Below, one piece after another: positions 27,140 through 36,233 of a DNA stretch of 64,000 nt. The translations under genes were made by a program, and so were the position numbers. The first letter of the stretch is position 1. Each line of letters begins with the position of its first letter. Source of the DNA: Psychrobacillus sp. OK028 (GTDB lineage Bacteria > Bacillota > Bacilli > Bacillales_A > Planococcaceae); the NCBI RefSeq assembly GCF_900103605.1, contig NZ_FNHY01000003.1:310001-374000 (forward strand), read 5' to 3'. The notes beneath the pieces were generated by a model. That model did no database searches. It was not told the origin of the DNA and worked only from the letters and a program-made list of their open reading frames with translations.

Positions 27140-27589
27140 TTGCTAGAAGGTTGGTTTTTATGGTTTATCCTTTTTTGGGTTGTACTTTTAGTTGTACTTA
27201 TGGGAATTGGCGGCTTCTTTATGTTCCGTAAGTTCGGTAAATCACTGCCTAAAAAAGATGGTAAATCTGATTTAGATTGGGAAGAATACTATGTAGATCA
27301 AACAATCCATCTTTGGAATGAGGAACAAAAGCAATTACTCAATGAGCTAGTTTCCCCTGTGCCTGATTTATTCAGACCTGTGGCTAAACAAAAGATCGCT
27401 GGGAAAATTGGACAGTTAGCGCTTGAGGAAAAAGCTACAGCTATTACTCGAGAACTTTTAATACGTGGATATATCATTGCTACTCCAAAACGAGATCATA
27501 AATTCTTGCGTAAAAAACTAGCTGAGTTGAATATTGATGTGACACCCTATAATAAGTATTTCGAGCTGTCCATGGACAAGACAAGCTAA
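27140..27589 (+). CDS. yneK: YneK-like DUF2621 membrane protein
   Basis: 149 residues, one N-terminal membrane helix (WFILFWVVLLVVLMGIGGFFMF) and a soluble domain with DWEEYYVDQTIHLWNEEQK, PDLFRPVAKQKIAGKIGQLAL and a conserved basic tail. This corresponds to DUF2621; B. subtilis yneK lies next to ccdC/yneI/ccdA, and those genes are here too, though inverted relative to this gene. The TTG at 27140 lies five bases after GAGGTGA; the upstream GTG at 27131 sits inside that ribosome site and is unlikely. The function is unknown. Confidence 0.82.
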   Translation: MLEGWFLWFILFWVVLLVVLMGIGGFFMFRKFGKSLPKKDGKSDLDWEEYYVDQTIHLWNEEQKQLLNELVSPVPDLFRPVAKQKIAGKIGQLALEEKATAITRELLIRGYIIATPKRDHKFLRKKLAELNIDVTPYNKYFELSMDKTS

Positions 27590-27601
27590 TTTCATCAGAA
27601 C

Positions 27602-27642
27602 AAAAAAGTGAGCATCCTATATTAAGGGATGCTCACTTTTTG
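27602..27642 (+). terminator. Terminator of yneK
   Basis: AAAAAGTGAGCATCC/GGATGCTCACTTTTT with an 8-9 nt loop. Confidence 0.85.
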
Positions 27643-27815
27643 TAAGAATTAGAAAGTATATCAATAACCAGTGTACACTGGCTTAAAGATGATTTTTAGA
27701 ATAATTCTTACCCTGAACGCGTTTCCAGGGTTCATTAAATAATGAAGCAACATAGCGAACGAAATTGCATTTTCGAGAGCTCCCAATATCTATCGGAAAG
27801 TATATTTTCTTTAGT

Positions 27816-27890
27816 TCAACCTATTCCTAACAGTTGAGCACTATAGCGCAAGATTACTGAAAAAAAGGAGGCTAGATGTGACGTCGTCAC
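27816..27890 (-). CDS. Possible remnant of a small holin-like toxin gene, 24 codons
   Basis: AAGGGAGG is followed, seven bases on, by GTG ACG ACG and 24 codons to TGA (MTTSHLASFFSVILRY...). The arrangement of ribosome site and an MTT start is what I associate with Bacillales putative holin-like (type I) toxins, but the expected long hydrophobic helix is absent. The same bases form the strong hairpin at 27867-27901. Low confidence as a translated gene; see the small RNA entry. Confidence 0.2.
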   Translation of the reverse strand: MTTSHLASFFSVILRYSAQLLGIG

Positions 27891-27915
27891 AACCAGCCTC
27901 CCTTAACACTCACGC
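27860..27915 (-). ncRNA. Candidate short RNA (about 55 nt) with promoter -10 and terminator
   Basis: A TATAAT at 27920-27925 (minus strand) is followed within 20 bases by a hairpin GGAGGCT-(4)-GTGACG/CGTCAC-(4)-AGCCTCC and then seven T. A transcript starting near 27913 would be almost all hairpin. The -35 is poor. It lies in a 225-base gap between yneK's terminator and ccdC with no other gene. Confidence 0.4.
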
Positions 27916-28004
27916 AGTAATTATACAACAAACCTCTGTACAAAGTCCTTCAAAAAACAATAGAACCAGGTCTTCCCCTTAAAGGACTGGACCGTTTTTT
28001 CTAT

Positions 28005-28481
28005 CTAGTTCTGCAATTTTTTAAATTGCAAGTACATGGCAATTCTCCATGGAACAATCATCCCGAATGCTAATATCCAGAACATCCCACTAAGTGTACC
28101 AATGTCAATTGTTGAACTTAAGATGACTTTCCCTATAATTCGGACAATCAGTAATCCGAATAGGATAAATATAAAAGCTTTCGATTGCTTTAAATAGATA
28201 TGTCCGTCTCTTCGTTCAAATTTAGAGGTCCAAATAAGCACTACAGAGAACAGCATTCCAACACCTATCGCTTCTATGAATTCCATCAAAGTAACTCGGA
28301 AATATGGAAATACGAACATTAATGCACCAGTTGACATGAACAGTGGTGGCAATAATATCTTTTTAACACTAGCTGGATTTTTCGCTGATTTCGCTCGAAC
28401 CGTTGTTACGAATATTCCCATTCCTATTGCAACTACCGTGGATGCAATCAGCATCATATTTGGAGATATTTTATCTAACAT
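28005..28481 (-). CDS. ccdC: CcdC family membrane protein (YneJ)
   Basis: 158-residue polytopic protein with about five hydrophobic segments (PNMMLIASTVVAIGMGIFV, LPPLFMSTGALMFVFPYF, VGMLFSVVLIWTS, FIFILFGLLIVRIIG and a last near ISGMFWILAFGM). It matches CcdC/YneJ in size and in the R-x-x-K-x-P region after helix 1. In B. subtilis ccdC follows yneI and ccdA; although encoded with the c-type cytochrome gene ccdA, it is dispensable for cytochrome c synthesis. ATG 28481 follows GGGG by eight bases. Last gene of the ccdA-yneI-ccdC unit. Confidence 0.9.
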   Translation of the reverse strand: MLDKISPNMMLIASTVVAIGMGIFVTTVRAKSAKNPASVKKILLPPLFMSTGALMFVFPYFRVTLMEFIEAIGVGMLFSVVLIWTSKFERRDGHIYLKQSKAFIFILFGLLIVRIIGKVILSSTIDIGTLSGMFWILAFGMIVPWRIAMYLQFKKLQN

Positions 28482-28518
28482 AAGCAATTCCCCATATCTT
28501 TTATTTCTTTATGTGTTT

Positions 28519-28884
28519 CTAACTATCAGAAGTAATATTTTGTAATACATGCACTATTTGTTCTGGGTCGAATGGTTTGGTGATGAAATCTTTTGCTCCA
28601 GACTCTAATGCATCCACTATTAGCTTTTGTTGACCTAATGCAGTCACCATCACTATTTTAGCGTTTGGAAATTCTGCAATTATTCTTTTTACTGCTTCTA
28701 TCCCATTCATCCCAGGCATGGTTACATCCATCGTTACGACATCTGGCAGAAGTGACTTGTATTGTTCCACAGCCTCTAAGCCATTTGATGCCTCACCAAC
28801 AATAACAAAGTGATGATTTTCTAGTATTCTTTTAATCGTTGTACGCATAAATACTGCATCATCCACTACTAATACGGTTGACAT
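28519..28884 (-). CDS. yneI: Stand-alone response regulator receiver (YneI, CheY-like)
   Basis: 121 residues comprising only a receiver domain: acidic pocket VVDDA (8-9), phospho-acceptor Asp53 in VTMDVTMPGMNG, Thr in MVTALGQ and Lys in FITKPFDPE. There is no output domain. B. subtilis yneI has the same place between ccdA and ccdC; no partner kinase is known to me. ATG follows AAGGGGG. Twelve bases from ccdA, 30-odd from ccdC, so one operon. Confidence 0.93.
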   Translation of the reverse strand: MSTVLVVDDAVFMRTTIKRILENHHFVIVGEASNGLEAVEQYKSLLPDVVTMDVTMPGMNGIEAVKRIIAEFPNAKIVMVTALGQQKLIVDALESGAKDFITKPFDPEQIVHVLQNITSDS

Positions 28885-28896
28885 ATAGGGTCCCCC

Positions 28897-29607
28897 TTAA
28901 AATCCAGTAAAGTCTCCGAAAATCGGGCTCAATATACGAATAATATAGTTTAAGCCGTCAAAAAACAAGAGAATTCCTAAAGCAATCATAATATAACCGC
29001 CGACTTTAACGATTAAATTGCTATTTTTACGAATCCAGTTAAGCCGTGTGACGAAGAAAGATAATACAAAAAATGGAATAGCAAATCCAAATACATAAGC
29101 AAGCATATACCATATACCTGCATCTGGATTTGAGCCAGCCATGACAATAACCGCAGCTAAAATCGGTCCTGTACACGGCGTCCATCCTGCAGCAAATGCC
29201 ATACCAATTAAAATAGTTCCTAAATAACCAGCTGGTCGATTTTTAAATTGAATTTTCTTTTCTTTCATTAAAAACTCAGGTGTAAGTATGCCTACAATGA
29301 TTAGACCGAATAAGACGATGAAAATTGCTCCCACCTGACGCAGTAAATCATCGTATTGGATGAAGAAAGTTCCTACTAATGATGTTGCAAATCCTATTGC
29401 GATAAAAATAAGAGAAAATCCTAACAAGAAGAATAATGTATGTAGCATTCCTCTTTTTTGCATTAATTTTTTGTCTGTTTTAATTTCTTCTAGCGACATT
29501 CCCGTTATATAAGATAAAAAAGCAGGATACAATGGTAGCGTACAAGGTGAAATGAAGCTTAAAAACCCTGCCCCAAATGCCAATAGTAAGTTTACATCTG
29601 TACTCAC
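28897..29607 (-). CDS. ccdA: Cytochrome c biogenesis thiol-disulfide transporter CcdA
   Basis: 236-residue six-helix membrane protein that carries reducing equivalents across the membrane to keep apocytochrome c haem-binding cysteines reduced, and also supports spore maturation via StoA in B. subtilis. The two conserved cysteine motifs are [16 protein letters not shown] and [12 protein letters not shown], as required. Start is GTG at 29607 after GGAAG. It is the first gene of the ccdA-yneI-ccdC operon. Confidence 0.96.
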   Translation of the reverse strand: MSTDVNLLLAFGAGFLSFISPCTLPLYPAFLSYITGMSLEEIKTDKKLMQKRGMLHTLFFLLGFSLIFIAIGFATSLVGTFFIQYDDLLRQVGAIFIVLFGLIIVGILTPEFLMKEKKIQFKNRPAGYLGTILIGMAFAAGWTPCTGPILAAVIVMAGSNPDAGIWYMLAYVFGFAIPFFVLSFFVTRLNWIRKNSNLIVKVGGYIMIALGILLFFDGLNYIIRILSPIFGDFTGF

Positions 29608-29898
29608 GACATTCTTCCTTTCCGAATTACTGTACCTATCGTATCAAAATTCCTTCTATTTGACCCCATAATTGCTTGTGACAGCTTTTTGACTCTTTTA
29701 AACAAGATTGTTCGTATCCTTTAGGCATAAGCGAGTACACAAAGGTAATAAAAGCTTTTCAGAATATTTTATAGGACTTATTAAGTTTAGCAAATCTGCT
29801 ACCTTAGTGGAAGATAGGAATACAAAATAATTCGACTTTTGAAATTTCCCTAAATCTCGAGGGAATAACCGGCAGATTTTACCCTGCAGTACAAAAAA
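29608..29898. other. Non-coding gap before ccdA
   Basis: No gene seen in about 290 bases. It should contain the ccdA operon promoter; no sharp consensus was picked out. Confidence 0.4.
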
Positions 29899-29926
29899 AG
29901 TCTCTTGAAAAATATTTCAAGAGACT
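29893..29926 (-). terminator. Terminator of the NAD(P)-binding protein gene
   Basis: AGTCTCTTGAAA/TTTCAAGAGACT with a 4-nt loop, then seven T on the minus strand. Confidence 0.85.
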
Positions 29927-29940
29927 AACTAGTATATTTT

Positions 29941-30588
29941 TTATTTAAGGTTATTTATTGCAGTTTCAATTGATTGTTCACCGTTCACCAAATTAAATGC
30001 ACGACGATAGGTTCTTTTGTTTTCTAATATTGCAATAAGTGTATGTGCTACATCTTCGCGCGTAATGGTCCCGGGTTTTGCTTCAGCCCCAGCCGTAATT
30101 TTACGGATAGACGGTTCGTTGACAAGTCCACCAGGTCGAACTATTGTGTAATTTAAACTGCTTGCTTCAAGCATCCGATCGGCATAGTGTTTCGCTACGT
30201 AATAAGGACGTATTCCTTCGCTCCAAGCTTGACGTTTATCGGCATCGAATGCGCTAACCATAATATAACGGCCTATTCCTACCTGTTTAGCAGCTTCCAT
30301 AGTTTTAACAGCACCATCTAAATCAATCAATAGTGTTTTATCAGGACCTGTATGGCCACCTGAACCAGCTGTAAAGATGATGGCATCTGCTCCTGTAAAT
30401 GCTTTTGCAAGTTCTTCGACAGTGCCTTCTAAATCAGCTACAATTGCTTGTATGTTGTCAGCTATAAACTTTTCTGCTTGTTCTTTTTTTCGGACCACAG
30501 CGGTCACAGAGTGAGTGTCATTCTTTTGTAATTCCTTTACTACCATTTGTCCAATTTGTCCGTTTGCTCCAATTACTAGTACTTTCAT
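29941..30588 (-). CDS. NAD(P)H-binding atypical SDR (YhfK/YwnB type)
   Basis: 215 residues. Rossmann motif VLVIGANGQIGQ at the N-terminus, then VVRKKEQ after strand 2, AIIFTAGSGGH and MVSAFDAD, and YYVAKHYADRMLEAS carrying the Y-x-x-x-K pair. This is the extended/atypical SDR group annotated NAD(P)H-binding or NmrA-like; B. subtilis YhfK is similar in size. Substrate unknown. The ATG at 30588 follows GGGAG by eight bases. Monocistronic. Confidence 0.88.
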   Translation of the reverse strand: MKVLVIGANGQIGQMVVKELQKNDTHSVTAVVRKKEQAEKFIADNIQAIVADLEGTVEELAKAFTGADAIIFTAGSGGHTGPDKTLLIDLDGAVKTMEAAKQVGIGRYIMVSAFDADKRQAWSEGIRPYYVAKHYADRMLEASSLNYTIVRPGGLVNEPSIRKITAGAEAKPGTITREDVAHTLIAILENKRTYRRAFNLVNGEQSIETAINNLK

Positions 30589-30743
30589 CAGAAAATCTCC
30601 CTTCAAAATTGTTCTCTCTATATCCTTTCATAAATGAAAGGTCTTTACAATTTATCCGCTCTTCCAATCCTTTTCAAGTACACTATTCAGCTTAGAAAAC
30701 ACCTACTATAGTTACAGGTGGGAGATTTCCGACTTAGTATAGT

Positions 30744-31115
30744 TTATTTTTCACTAGAATTTTCGAATAGTAAAAGTGCATTTATCATCTCATTGAGTGC
30801 TTCCATTAACTCTACATATGTTGTTTCTGCTTGTTTCGCATCAACTTGTGCCTCATAGTCAGTTCTTGTACCAACAAAAACTGCACCAAATAAAGCAACT
30901 TTTCTTTGGAATAGTTTAACCTCTGGTAAGTTTTCAATTGTAGAATTCATATATGTATATACATTGAAAGAATGTTCGTTAGCACAATATCTTTCAAATA
31001 AATCAGAGCGTTTTTTTCCTTTTTTCTGATTAATTTTCTCTAATTCTTTAGCGCATATTACCACGTTCCGTCCTTGCTCTGTAACCATTTTAACAACTTC
31101 ATTTATTGAATACAT
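30744..31115 (-). CDS. Hypothetical protein, 123 aa
   Basis: Mostly helical, soluble, charged protein. The N-terminal part is basic (ELEKINQKKGKKRSDLFERY); the C-terminal helix (YVELMEALNEMINALLLF) is acidic and amphipathic. No signal peptide, membrane segment or catalytic motif. I do not recognise a family. The ribosome site is only AAGGT. It lies alone between an SDR gene and the ABC exporter pair. Confidence 0.6.
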   Translation of the reverse strand: MYSINEVVKMVTEQGRNVVICAKELEKINQKKGKKRSDLFERYCANEHSFNVYTYMNSTIENLPEVKLFQRKVALFGAVFVGTRTDYEAQVDAKQAETTYVELMEALNEMINALLLFENSSEK

Positions 31116-31245
31116 TTTAACTACGACCTTTCTTTTTCCACTATTATTGTAACATAAGAGAAAAATGATCAGTTGCTTGGTGCTTCTTAGTACAATAAAC
31201 CAGCCAAAAGTATTACCTCTTGGCTGGTCTATTTGCTGTTACTAA

Positions 31246-33030
31246 TTACGCGATATCTTCCACCACATTATTCTGTAATAAATACATTTTGTGATATAGA
31301 CCTTTGTGGTTTAACAGCTCCTGATGAGTACCTCGTTCTACTATCTCCCCGTGGTGCAACACAAGAATGAGTTCTGCATCCTGAATAGTACTTAAACGAT
31401 GGGCGATGGCAATAGTCGTACGACCTCTTCTCATCTTTTCTAAACTACTTTGAATGGCAACCTCTGTTTCCGTATCAATATTCGCAGTAGCTTCATCGAG
31501 CACTAATATCTTCGGATTTGTAGCAATTGTGCGTGCAAAGGCTACCAGTTGTCGCTGCCCACTAGAAAAAGTAGAGCCTCTTTCCGTTACTTTTTGTTGA
31601 TAGCCATTTGGTAGTTTTTCGATGAAATTACTTGCCTGTACAAACTCAGCTGCTTCTCTTACTTCTGTGTCTGACATTTCCTTTGCATGTAGGCGGATAT
31701 TACTTTCAATATCTCCATAGAACATGAACGGATCCTGCAGTACCAGCCCAACTTTTTCACGCATTTCTTCTGATTTGAAATCTTTCACAGAATGACCATC
31801 TATTTTAATATCACCCTGTTCAAATTCATAAAAACGCATAAGCAAGTTTATAATAGAACTTTTTCCACTACCCGTATGGCCAACTAATGCAACTGTTTGA
31901 CCAGGTTCAGCAGTAAACGAAATATTCTTTAGTACATCTGTTTTACCATCATAGGAGAAAGTGATATTCTGAAACTCAATTTTCCCTTTTTCAATTTTCG
32001 CAGTTTCAATGTTTTGTTGATTTGGAGCTAAGTCTTTCTCATCCAATAATTTGAAAACCCTTGAAGCTGCAACAATTGCTTGCTGAAATATAGACAGTCG
32101 CTGCATTACTTGATTGATCGGCTCAAAGAAACGATCGATATAGGTGACAAATGCATAGATCACGCCTACTTCTACTATGTTATTCATGGATGTAACCCCG
32201 AAATAACTTAGCACCATAATAATCGCCAATGCATAAACCAAGTCGATTGCTGGACGAAGCAACAAACTATCGAGTTTTATATTCCGTTTTCCTGCATTCC
32301 AATGAGAATCATTAATTTCATTAAATTCGTCCTGCAAGCGATCTTCCTGTCTAAATGCCTGAATCATTGTCATCCCTTGTAATGACTCAGCTAGCTTCGC
32401 ATTCAACTGACTTAGTCGTTCTCTAAGGTCTTGGTAAACGACCGAACTATATTTTCGATAAGTTAAAATAATGACAGCTAATATTGGTAACAAAATCGTT
32501 GTAATAAGTGCTAGTTTCACATTCAATATAAACATCGCAATATAGACACCGACAACTAAAAATCCACTTTGCACAAATCCGACTAACACACTGACGAACA
32601 TATCTTTAATCGCTTCTGTATCATTTGTAACACGGGAAACAATACTACCCGCAGGTGTTTTGTCAAAGTAACGCATACCTAATTTGTGTACTTTCGTAAA
32701 TACATCAATTCGCATCTGCTGAATAATTTTCAATGCTAGCTTTTGAAAAGTTAGTAATTGAAAATAGCTGACAATGACATTTCCAATTTGTATAAAAATA
32801 TAACCTAACGCAAGACCAACCAGTGGACCTGTAGGAAAATTTCTCGGTGTTAAAAAATCATCCATATACGTTTTGATTAAATATGGACCTAGAATATCAC
32901 CAGCTACTGTTAATATTAATAGAAGTAAAGCTATGGCAATTACTTTTTTATGTGGCTTTAAGTAACTGAGCAAACGTTTGAAAACTACCCACTGATCTTT
33001 TCCTGTCAGCTGTGGCTGTTTTTCATCCAT
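31246..33030 (-). CDS. ABC exporter half-transporter, catalytic subunit (BmrD/YheH-like)
   Basis: 594 residues: an N-terminal type IV ABC exporter membrane domain with six helices and a C-terminal nucleotide-binding domain. Walker A GHTGSGKSS, Q-loop LVLQDPFMF, signature FSSGQRQL (non-canonical: FSSGQ for LSGGQ), Walker B ILVLDEATANID with the catalytic Glu, and H-loop AIAHRL. It starts at the stop of the partner gene (TAATG). The pair resembles B. subtilis YheI/YheH (BmrCD), heterodimeric multidrug or lipid exporters. Confidence 0.9.
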   Translation of the reverse strand: MDEKQPQLTGKDQWVVFKRLLSYLKPHKKVIAIALLLLILTVAGDILGPYLIKTYMDDFLTPRNFPTGPLVGLALGYIFIQIGNVIVSYFQLLTFQKLALKIIQQMRIDVFTKVHKLGMRYFDKTPAGSIVSRVTNDTEAIKDMFVSVLVGFVQSGFLVVGVYIAMFILNVKLALITTILLPILAVIILTYRKYSSVVYQDLRERLSQLNAKLAESLQGMTMIQAFRQEDRLQDEFNEINDSHWNAGKRNIKLDSLLLRPAIDLVYALAIIMVLSYFGVTSMNNIVEVGVIYAFVTYIDRFFEPINQVMQRLSIFQQAIVAASRVFKLLDEKDLAPNQQNIETAKIEKGKIEFQNITFSYDGKTDVLKNISFTAEPGQTVALVGHTGSGKSSIINLLMRFYEFEQGDIKIDGHSVKDFKSEEMREKVGLVLQDPFMFYGDIESNIRLHAKEMSDTEVREAAEFVQASNFIEKLPNGYQQKVTERGSTFSSGQRQLVAFARTIATNPKILVLDEATANIDTETEVAIQSSLEKMRRGRTTIAIAHRLSTIQDAELILVLHHGEIVERGTHQELLNHKGLYHKMYLLQNNVVEDIA

Positions 33031-34784
33031 TATGATTCACCTCCCTGTTCTACTAACGATTCTAGTTGCTGTAGCTGATACATTTCATAATAGATACCTT
33101 GTAGGTCCATTAATTGCTCATGAGACCCTTTTTCTACAATCGTTCCTTCATTCATCACAATAATTTGATGTGCGTGTTGTATAGCACTTAAACGATGAGA
33201 CGTTATAATCGTTGTTTCATCACTTCGTTTCGCCTTCAATGCTTCTAAGATCGCTTCTTCGGTTTTAGCATCAACTGCAGATAAAGAATCATCTAAAATA
33301 AGTAGCTCAGGATTCATCATCAATGCACGTGCAATCGAAATACGTTGTTTTTGTCCACCAGACAACGATACTCCGCGTTCACCAACTACTGTATTATAGC
33401 CATTTGTAAACTGAAGAATATCCTCGTGAATATAGGCTAGTTTTGCAGCTTCCTCTACAGCCGCCATCGTTGCACCTGCATTGGCAAAAGCAATATTTCC
33501 AGCGACTGTTGTGGAGAAAAGAAAATGGTCCTGAGGTACATAGCCAATTGCTTCACGTAAGCTGCGTTTTTTGTACATGTCAATTGCATATTCACCATAC
33601 ATAATTTTACCTGTATATCCTTCGAATTCTCGCATTAATAGCTTCAAAATAGCAGTTTTACCTGACCCGGTTTTCCCGACAATACCTAGCGTTTGGCCTC
33701 GTTTAATCGTGAAATTTACATGTTGTAAGGCAGCTCGGTCATCTCCTGGGAATTTAAATTCTTCCAACTGAAAGTGAATATCCCCTTCTGGCTTCACATC
33801 TACTGCATCGGTACGATCATCTATCTCTATTTTTTCATCCATAAGATTTTGAATGCGATCATAAGACGCCCGCCCCCGCTCGACAATATTAAACAGCCAT
33901 CCAAATGCAAGCATAGGCCAAACAAGTAATCCTAGATAAGAAGTAAAAGCAAACAAATCTCCGATAGACATTTCCCCTGCAAGTATATAGCGCGTACCAA
34001 ATACAATAGATAAGAAGAAACATATTCCAACAATCAATGAAATCGTCGGATCAAATAATGCATCCACCTTTGCAACTCGAATGTTTTTCTCGACTACCTC
34101 TTGTGATAATTGAACAAAATCCTCTGTATCTTCTTTCTCCTGCCCAAACGTTTTAATTACTTTCACGCCAGAAATACTTTCCTGTGATTTGTCATTTAAA
34201 TTAGAAAAAGCTTCTTGGGCAAAGCGAAATCGCTGATGTAGTAGTTTTCCATAATAGCTTGTTAAAATAGCCATGATTGGCAGTGGTAACAAAGCTATTA
34301 AAGTTAGCTTCCAGTTAATCGTAATCGCCATTGCTGCAATTACAAACCCTCCTGTTGCTAACGAATCTACAAGTGTCAGTACACCTGCTCCTGCCGTTTG
34401 TTGAACAGCCGATAAGTCATTTGTTGCATGCGCCATTAAATCACCAACACGTTTTTTTTGGTAAAAAGATGGCGACATTTTTGTAAAATGGCGAAACAAA
34501 TTCTCTCTTAATTTTCTTGCTAAAAAGATCGATGAACCGAAAATCATAATGCGCCAGTAATAACGCAAAATATACATTCCAATTGAAGCTAACGCCAAAA
34601 CTCCCAACCATTTCACTAATACTGCAGTTGTTAGTGTTTGTTGGTGGATTTCATCAACTACATAACCGATAATTTTTGGTGGTAATAGCTGTAGAAATGC
34701 AACTACTAGCAGCATTAGAATCCCGATTAGATACTGCTTTTTTCTTTCTTTAAAAAACCATCCTAAATCCAAAAATACTTTCAT
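33030..34784 (-). CDS. ABC exporter half-transporter, degenerate-site subunit (BmrC/YheI-like)
   Basis: 584 residues with the same layout as its partner: six-helix membrane domain opening LGWFFKERKKQYLIG, then nucleotide-binding domain with Walker A GKTGSGKTA, Q-loop YVPQDHFLF, canonical signature SLSGGQKQR and Walker B LLILDDSLSAVD, where the catalytic Glu is Asp. One degenerate catalytic base alongside the partner's non-canonical signature is what heterodimeric exporters show: one hydrolysing and one non-hydrolysing site. Substrate unknown. No regulator gene is next to the pair. The ATG follows GTGGGGG. Confidence 0.9.
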   Translation of the reverse strand: MKVFLDLGWFFKERKKQYLIGILMLLVVAFLQLLPPKIIGYVVDEIHQQTLTTAVLVKWLGVLALASIGMYILRYYWRIMIFGSSIFLARKLRENLFRHFTKMSPSFYQKKRVGDLMAHATNDLSAVQQTAGAGVLTLVDSLATGGFVIAAMAITINWKLTLIALLPLPIMAILTSYYGKLLHQRFRFAQEAFSNLNDKSQESISGVKVIKTFGQEKEDTEDFVQLSQEVVEKNIRVAKVDALFDPTISLIVGICFFLSIVFGTRYILAGEMSIGDLFAFTSYLGLLVWPMLAFGWLFNIVERGRASYDRIQNLMDEKIEIDDRTDAVDVKPEGDIHFQLEEFKFPGDDRAALQHVNFTIKRGQTLGIVGKTGSGKTAILKLLMREFEGYTGKIMYGEYAIDMYKKRSLREAIGYVPQDHFLFSTTVAGNIAFANAGATMAAVEEAAKLAYIHEDILQFTNGYNTVVGERGVSLSGGQKQRISIARALMMNPELLILDDSLSAVDAKTEEAILEALKAKRSDETTIITSHRLSAIQHAHQIIVMNEGTIVEKGSHEQLMDLQGIYYEMYQLQQLESLVEQGGES

Positions 34785-35021
34785 TTTTTTCCCCCACTAT
34801 ATATATTAAGACTTTACTATTTTAGCAAATATCCAAACATTCCGATAGATGAAAAAACGAAATAATTCGGATTCTGAAATATTAGGAACGATTCAATAAA
34901 ACTTGAATGTTAACACTTTATTCACTTTTTTCAATTAAATTAGTAAATTAATAATTTGTCTGCATAAAAAGCGTATATAATAGATAAATATACTGAAACC
35001 AATACGATAGGAGAGTTCATC

Positions 35022-36119
35022 ATGAGTCATTCAAATCCACGTGCGTTTAATTTTAATGCTGGTCCTTCTGCACTTCCACTGGATGTATTAGAAAAGGCAC
35101 AGCAAGAACTAGTAAATTTCCAAGGGACCGGTATGTCTATTATGGAAATGAGCCACCGCGGAGCAATTTTTGAAACAGTACATAACGAAGCAATTTCCCG
35201 ATTAAGAAAGCTTTACGATATTCCAGAAAACTTTGAAGTACTTTTCTTACAGGGTGGAGCGAGTCTTCAATTTACAATGATCCCGATGAACTTTTTACAA
35301 GCTGGGAAAAAAGCGAGCTATATTATGACAGGCGTTTGGTCAGAAAAGGCTTATAAAGAAGCAACACTTTTTGGTGAACCTGTACAAATTGCCAGTACTA
35401 AAGAAGATAAATACTCTCATATCCCTTCATTAGACGAAATCGAAGTAGATTCTGATGACGCATATGTACATATCACATCAAATAATACGATTTACGGAAC
35501 ACAATGGTCCGAATTTCCTGACACAAAGGGCGTACCATTAATCGCAGATATGTCTAGTGATATTATGTCAAAACCAGTTGATGTTAGTAAGTTTGCGATG
35601 ATTTACGCTGGTGCTCAAAAAAACCTTGGACCTTCGGGAGTAACTGTTGTTATTATCCGTAAAGACTTTCTGGCCAAGGCAAACACAGAAATTCCTACGA
35701 TTTTAAAATACAGTACACATGTTGAAAGTAACTCCCTGTATAATACACCGCCAACTTTCGGTATTTATATGCTTGGAGAGGTTTTGAAATGGATAGAAGA
35801 TAAAGGCGGTTTAACTGCAATCGCCAAACAAAACGAAGAAAAAGCAAAACTGATTTATGATGTGATTGATCATAGCAATGGCTTTTATACTGGACATGCT
35901 TCCAAAGAAAGTCGATCTCTCATGAATATTACGTTTCGCGTTGCAGATGAGGCACTGGAAAAACAATTCTTATCAGAAGCGAAGGATGCAGGATTTATCG
36001 GCCTAAATGGTCATCGTTCTGTAGGTGGTTGCCGAGCATCTACTTATAATGCGGTTCCACTCGAAACTTGTAAGGCACTTGCTGATTTCATGCTTGCTTT
36101 TCAAGTGAAACACCAATAA
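35022..36119 (+). CDS. serC: Phosphoserine aminotransferase SerC
   Basis: 365-residue class V PLP aminotransferase making 3-phosphoserine from 3-phosphohydroxypyruvate and glutamate. It starts FNFNAGPSALP, has MSHRG, the FLQGGASLQF cofactor loop and the PLP lysine in IYAGAQKNLGPSG, and ends in GHRSVGGCRASTYNA, all SerC hallmarks. The length fits the family. Start ATG has AGGAGAG upstream, and a TATAAT lies about 45 bases before. The gene ends in a terminator. There is no serA nearby. Confidence 0.98.
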   Translation: MSHSNPRAFNFNAGPSALPLDVLEKAQQELVNFQGTGMSIMEMSHRGAIFETVHNEAISRLRKLYDIPENFEVLFLQGGASLQFTMIPMNFLQAGKKASYIMTGVWSEKAYKEATLFGEPVQIASTKEDKYSHIPSLDEIEVDSDDAYVHITSNNTIYGTQWSEFPDTKGVPLIADMSSDIMSKPVDVSKFAMIYAGAQKNLGPSGVTVVIIRKDFLAKANTEIPTILKYSTHVESNSLYNTPPTFGIYMLGEVLKWIEDKGGLTAIAKQNEEKAKLIYDVIDHSNGFYTGHASKESRSLMNITFRVADEALEKQFLSEAKDAGFIGLNGHRSVGGCRASTYNAVPLETCKALADFMLAFQVKHQ

Positions 36120-36124
36120 TTTGT

Positions 36125-36160
36125 AAAAACCAAGGTAAATAAATTTTCCTTGGTTTTTTC
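36125..36160 (+). terminator. Terminator of serC
   Basis: AAAACCAAGG/CCTTGGTTTT stem with 12-nt loop followed by T run. Confidence 0.8.
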
Positions 36161-36233
36161 TATATTACTGGTCTTTTTCATTTTTCACAGCATATTTTCT
36201 AAGAAGTTTAATTGGCAAATAGGAGGAATTTTG

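Noticed and set aside
27668-27681. Perfect palindrome CCAGTGTACACTGG
   Set aside because: Isolated 14-bp palindrome with no promoter or gene tied to it; could be chance or a protein site, not enough to call.
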